Source: UBA5070 sp035913415 (GTDB lineage: Bacteria; Fibrobacterota; Fibrobacteria; UBA5070). Taken from it: DNA of 26,310 nucleotides. The stretch is from positions 1 to 26,310 of the forward strand of contig JAMIIV010000069.1 of assembly GCA_035913415.1 (NCBI GenBank). Reading direction: 5' to 3'. Under the pieces are notes generated by a model. It was not told the DNA's origin, made no database searches, and saw only the letters and a list, made by a program, of their open reading frames with translations. Both the position numbers and the translations under genes were made by a program. The stretch's first letter is position 1; each line of letters starts with the position of its first letter. Below, one piece after another: positions 22,416 to 26,310 of this stretch.

Positions 22416-25400
22416 TCAGGTGTTTTCGACTTCGGTCTTCCACCGCTCGTAGTCGTCTTGCAGTCGACTCCAGGCGACAAGCGCCGCAGGTTTGTCGCCT
22501 TCATGGCAGATGGTCTCGACGCTTGAGGCTGCCCCGGCGATCGCTTCCGCGGCGATGTTCGACGCCGCCCCCTTGATTCCGTGGGCGAGTTTCCCGGCTT
22601 CGCCAAACTCGCCGCGCTCGATGTACTCCCCCATCGCATCGATCTGGGCGGGGATGGTCTCCTGGAAACTGGCCAGCACTTTCTTCATGAGGCTTTCACT
22701 GCCCATGACCCGCTCTAAAAGCGCGGCCCGATCGAACACCGGCAAACTGGCCAGCGGATCTTCGGGAAGGTCTGTTTCCGGTGATGACGAGATGGAGTCG
22801 TCGATGCTGGGGTGGTCCGGGAGCCAGGCATCCAGGGCCTTGGCGAGGTCGGGTGGATTGACCGGCTTGGAGACGTAGTCGTTCATGCCGGCATCCAGGC
22901 ATGCTTCGCGATCTCCCCGCATCGCGTTGGCGGTCATCGCGATCACCGGGATCTCGCGGTTGCGCACGTTCGAGCGCGGATCGCGAATGAGGCGCGTGGC
23001 TTCGAAACCATCCATCTCCGGCATCTGGACGTCCATCAGCACGAGATCGTAAGGCAAAGTCTCGAGTGCTCGCAACGCTTCCATTCCGTTGGCGACCACG
23101 TCCACACGCAGACCGAAACTTTCCAGGATACCCGTGGCGACCATCTGGTTGACGACATTGTCCTCGGCCAAAAGGATGCGCGCACGTTTGCTTCCGAAGT
23201 CGGGTTTGACGAATTCCGTCGTCTCGATCCAATCCGGCGGCATGTGCGAGGAGGTACGCCCCAAGGTTGTCGAAAGGGCGTCGAGAAGATCGGATTGCCG
23301 GGCAGGTTTCACCAGGGTGGCCGTGAATCCGAGTGTTTTGACCAGTTGCGCGTCCCCCTGGTGGGTGATGGAAGGCATCAGGATGAGGTTGGAGTCCTTG
23401 AGGTGGGCATCGGCGCGGATGGCTCGGGCCAAATCGATGCCGTCCATGCCCGGCATCTGGCGGTCGACGAGGATCGCCGCGAAGGGATCCGATTCTTCAC
23501 GGGCGCGTCTCATGGCCATGAGGGCCGCCGGAGCGTCTCCGACGTCCTCGACCCTGCCGCCCCAGGACTCGATCTGGGTGCGGAGAACTTCGCGATTGGT
23601 CGCGTTGTCGTCGACCACCAGGAAATGTCCTCCGTGGACCGCCGCGATCTCGGCGTCTTGGCTTTCATGGCTGGGACGCACCTCGAACACGGCCGTGAAC
23701 CAGAATTCCGATCCGATCCCCTCCTGGCTCTCGATGCCGATCTCGCCGTCCATGAGCTCTACAAGCTGGCGAGAGATGGCCAACCCCAGTCCCGTGCCGC
23801 CGAACCGACGGGTGGTCGAGGCGTCCACCTGGGTGAATTTCTGGAAGAGGTCGGGAATCTTGTCCGCAGGAATGCCGATGCCGCTGTCCTTGACGGCGAA
23901 ACGGATCGTGGCCTTCCCGTCGGATTCGGACTGGAGGACGGCGCGCACCGTGATTTCTCCGGATTCGGTGAACTTGATGGCGTTGCCCGCCAAGTTCAGC
24001 AGGATCTGACGGAGACGGCCCGGATCGCCCCGAAGCATGTTCGGGATGCGGGGATCTGCGGCGCACACGAACTCCAGCTTCTTCTGGGCGGCTCGCACGG
24101 CCAGAAGCCCCCCGAAATCGTCGAGCATGTTCCGTAGGTCGAAATCGAGCTCCTCCAACTCCAGCTTGCCGGCCTCGATCTTCGAAAGATCCAGGATGTC
24201 GTTCAGCAGAGCAAGCAGGGATTCACCGCTCTGCCGCACGATTTCCGCGTAACGTCGTTGTTTGTGCGACAACTCCGTGTCCAGCAGGAGGCCGGTCATC
24301 CCGATGATGCCGTTCATGGGAGTGCGAATTTCATGGCTCATGTTGGCGAGGAACTCGCTTTTGGCCACCGAAGCCATTTCCGCATGCGCCGCCAGGGAAT
24401 TGGCGCGAGCCGTTGCCTCCTCCAGGGACTCGTTCATGGAACGAAGGGCGAGCTCGGCGACCTTGCGCTCGGTGATGTCCTGGTTGGCTCCAAAAAGACG
24501 GATGGTCCGACGCGCGGCGTCCTTGACCACGCCGTACTGCACCGACACATACATCTGTCGACCGTCGGGACGCTTGAGCTCGTGCTCGATCTGATGGCTG
24601 AATCCGGGATCGTCCGAACGCAACGCGCTTTCGATTTCCGTGGAAACGATCGCCCATTCCTCGGGGTAGAGGAACCGCTCGGCATATGTGGCCACGGGCA
24701 TCTCGTACCCGCCCTCGGCATCGGCCGTGGTGCCGTAGAGGGCGTAGAACTTGTCGTCGAACAGGAAAACGCCTCGTTGGGTATCCATCTCCCAAGAGGC
24801 CATGCGAGCGAAATCCATCGCCAGACTTCGCTTGGCTTCGCTCTCCCGCAACGCGTCCTCCGCACACCGACGCTCGGTCACATCGGCCATGCTGCCGACC
24901 ATGCGCAACGGTGAACCGTCGGCGGAGCGCTCGACCACGTCGCCGCGATCCTCGACATGGATGGTCGTTCCGTCCACTTGGACCATTCTGTGGTTCGAGG
25001 AGTACGGACCATTTCCCTGGAGGCAGGCTTGGACTCGTTCGTAGACCAACGGGCGGTCGTCCGGATGGATACGCTCCAGGAACACCTGCAGTGGATGTTC
25101 CTGATACGTACTCTCCAGGCCCAACAACTCGCACCAGTGCGCGTTGTGTTTCACCGTATCGGTGGCAATGCTCCAATCCCACACGCCTTCTCCGGTGGCC
25201 GCCAATGCCCATTCCAGGCGCTGTTCGAGTGATTGACGCTCCTGCTCGATGCGCTTGCGGTCCGTGATGTCGTGGATGATGGCGTGCAGGACGGTGTTGG
25301 CTCCAAACTGCACGAAACTGGAGGACACCTCGACGTCACGGACCTGTCCGTCCCCGAGGCGATGCTGGAACTCGAATCTCCGCCCCCGAGCGTCCGAAAT

Positions 25401-26310
25401 GGGTGTCGAGGGAGCGAATTCTTCGTCTGTCGTCAGATTGAGGTCGGTGATTCGTAGCCGAAGGAGCTGCTCACGAGAGTACCCATAGAACCGGCTGGCG
25501 GCTTCGTTGGCATCGACGATCATGCGGTCGCGTGGATCGACCATCAACATGACGGAGGTATTCGATGCGAATTGGTTGCGGTAGGAACGTTCGGTTTCCT
25601 GAAGTTGTTCGCTCTGGTGGGAGACCATGGTCTCGAGCTCCCGACGACGGCGCAGGGCGACCAGCAATGCCAGGGAGATCCCCAACGTGAGGCTGGCTCC
25701 GGTGAGCAGGCCGATCCAGGCCAGGCGGATGGGGTGCATCTCCCCGAAATGCTCGGTGGGACGAGATTGCACGGCGAAAGTTCGCCCAAACCCAAGGAAA
25801 GGCACGACCACGGTCGGGGATGAATCAAGGGCGGAGTGCGGGGATGTCGAGGAAATCCGCAGAGGGGTCGAGTCGGCTCGCAACAATACGATGTCCAGCT
25901 GCAGGAGGCTGTCCCCGTCGACACTGCGCAGGGGGGCGTCAGGCTCCATGGCAGCCATTGCACATCCCCACAACCGCGAGGAATCCCCGTTTCGAAACAC
26001 CGGACGCAGGAAGTACATCACCTTCAGTGCGGTGTCCCCGATGTCCATTTCAACGGGTAGAGTGGAAACCGGGACCTTCGCGCCGATTGCTTCTTCCACG
26101 GCCGCGCGTCGGTTTGCCTCCGAAAGAAAATCGAAGCCCACCGTCGATGAACCCCCGGCGTCCGGTGCCAGGCCCAGCAGGGGAAGGTGCAAGGCGCGGG
26201 GCGAGGCCTTGCGGCGCCTGCCCAGGGAGTCATGCTCCCAGATCAAGAACTTGGGGAGCCCGCTGCGTCGCAGCGAGTCAGAATAACGCGTCATGCCTAG
26301 GGAGTCGACC
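22416..26310 (-). CDS. Large CHASE-PAS hybrid histidine kinase with two receivers and Hpt (5' end outside window)
   Basis: About 1,297 codons are visible and the frame stays open to the right edge, so the N-terminus is missing. Counting from the first ATG inside the window (26294): the rest of a CHASE ligand-sensing domain (about 1-150, with GFDFLSEANRRAAVEEA), a membrane helix (189-213), three PAS domains (about 235-350, 355-475, 485-612), HisKA with H654 in SHEIRTP, ATPase (750-870), receiver 1 with D944, receiver 2 with D1088 and an Hpt domain with H1238. All phosphorelay residues are present, giving a full His-Asp-His chain in one protein. The output regulator is not in the window. CHASE kinases sense small molecules outside the inner membrane, and this one may be a BarA-like global sensor. 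Confidence 0.94.
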   Translation of the reverse strand, partial: VDSLGMTRYSDSLRRSGLPKFLIWEHDSLGRRRKASPRALHLPLLGLAPDAGGSSTVGFDFLSEANRRAAVEEAIGAKVPVSTLPVEMDIGDTALKVMYFLRPVFRNGDSSRLWGCAMAAMEPDAPLRSVDGDSLLQLDIVLLRADSTPLRISSTSPHSALDSSPTVVVPFLGFGRTFAVQSRPTEHFGEMHPIRLAWIGLLTGASLTLGISLALLVALRRRRELETMVSHQSEQLQETERSYRNQFASNTSVMLMVDPRDRMIVDANEAASRFYGYSREQLLRLRITDLNLTTDEEFAPSTPISDARGRRFEFQHRLGDGQVRDVEVSSSFVQFGANTVLHAIIHDITDRKRIEQERQSLEQRLEWALAATGEGVWDWSIATDTVKHNAHWCELLGLESTYQEHPLQVFLERIHPDDRPLVYERVQACLQGNGPYSSNHRMVQVDGTTIHVEDRGDVVERSADGSPLRMVGSMADVTERRCAEDALRESEAKRSLAMDFARMASWEMDTQRGVFLFDDKFYALYGTTADAEGGYEMPVATYAERFLYPEEWAIVSTEIESALRSDDPGFSHQIEHELKRPDGRQMYVSVQYGVVKDAARRTIRLFGANQDITERKVAELALRSMNESLEEATARANSLAAHAEMASVAKSEFLANMSHEIRTPMNGIIGMTGLLLDTELSHKQRRYAEIVRQSGESLLALLNDILDLSKIEAGKLELEELDFDLRNMLDDFGGLLAVRAAQKKLEFVCAADPRIPNMLRGDPGRLRQILLNLAGNAIKFTESGEITVRAVLQSESDGKATIRFAVKDSGIGIPADKIPDLFQKFTQVDASTTRRFGGTGLGLAISRQLVELMDGEIGIESQEGIGSEFWFTAVFEVRPSHESQDAEIAAVHGGHFLVVDDNATNREVLRTQIESWGGRVEDVGDAPAALMAMRRAREESDPFAAILVDRQMPGMDGIDLARAIRADAHLKDSNLILMPSITHQGDAQLVKTLGFTATLVKPARQSDLLDALSTTLGRTSSHMPPDWIETTEFVKPDFGSKRARILLAEDNVVNQMVATGILESFGLRVDVVANGMEALRALETLPYDLVLMDVQMPEMDGFEATRLIRDPRSNVRNREIPVIAMTANAMRGDREACLDAGMNDYVSKPVNPPDLAKALDAWLPDHPSIDDSISSSPETDLPEDPLASLPVFDRAALLERVMGSESLMKKVLASFQETIPAQIDAMGEYIERGEFGEAGKLAHGIKGAASNIAAEAIAGAASSVETICHEGDKPAALVAWSRLQDDYERWKTEVENT

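Noticed and set aside
22812..24137. Long plus-strand frame opposite the hybrid kinase
   Set aside because: Same antisense effect: its text is low in hydrophobic order and has no motif, while the kinase domains on the minus strand are unmistakable.

Overview
This window looks like chromosomal DNA of a GC-rich Gram-negative bacterium. It has an Omp85-type outer-membrane barrel, a lipobox lipoprotein and several signal peptides, alongside core metabolic genes (argJ, mdh, purC, cbiB). I cannot fix the phylum from sequence alone. The type of malate dehydrogenase and the dense sensory genes would fit Fibrobacterota or a delta-proteobacterial-like lineage, but this is a weak guess. I see no tRNA, rRNA, CRISPR array, transposase or phage gene.

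Layout: positions 1-1.2 kb hold the 5' part of argJ, divergent from a DnaQ-like exonuclease. A pair of 79-bp direct repeats follows, then ppnP, a one-POTRA Omp85 protein, and a cytoplasmic LacI-type sugar-binding/GGDEF protein (3.3-5.4 kb). An aminotransferase translationally coupled to cobalamin gene cbiB lies at 5.5-7.5 kb, followed by a 24-bp-arm perfect inverted repeat.

The central region, 7.8-14.2 kb and all on the minus strand, is the most interesting part. In transcription order it reads: an 89-aa tail-anchored protein, a large two-DUF4178 zinc-ribbon membrane protein, a 62-aa membrane peptide, a DUF350 protein, a membrane-embedded spermidine synthase, an AdoMet decarboxylase (SpeD), a lipoprotein, and a secreted protein of unknown function. 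Five consecutive junctions from the DUF4178 gene to the lipoprotein are tight, and four of them are 4-bp stop/start overlaps. This looks like a dedicated polyamine-making, envelope-associated module.

Next come a lower-GC short-chain dehydrogenase (possibly acquired), a three-gene VWA protein/histidine kinase/OmpR regulator operon (15.5-19.1 kb), mdh with a clear intrinsic terminator, an HDOD gene, purC, and a very large CHASE-PAS3 hybrid histidine kinase that runs off the right edge.

Two start-site styles alternate. Genes inside operons usually have a Shine-Dalgarno sequence or a stop/start overlap. Six genes that begin transcription units instead have a TANNNT box 7-9 nt before the start codon and no Shine-Dalgarno, as expected for leaderless mRNAs. 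Signalling genes (GGDEF, HDOD, two kinases, one regulator) take up roughly a third of the window.
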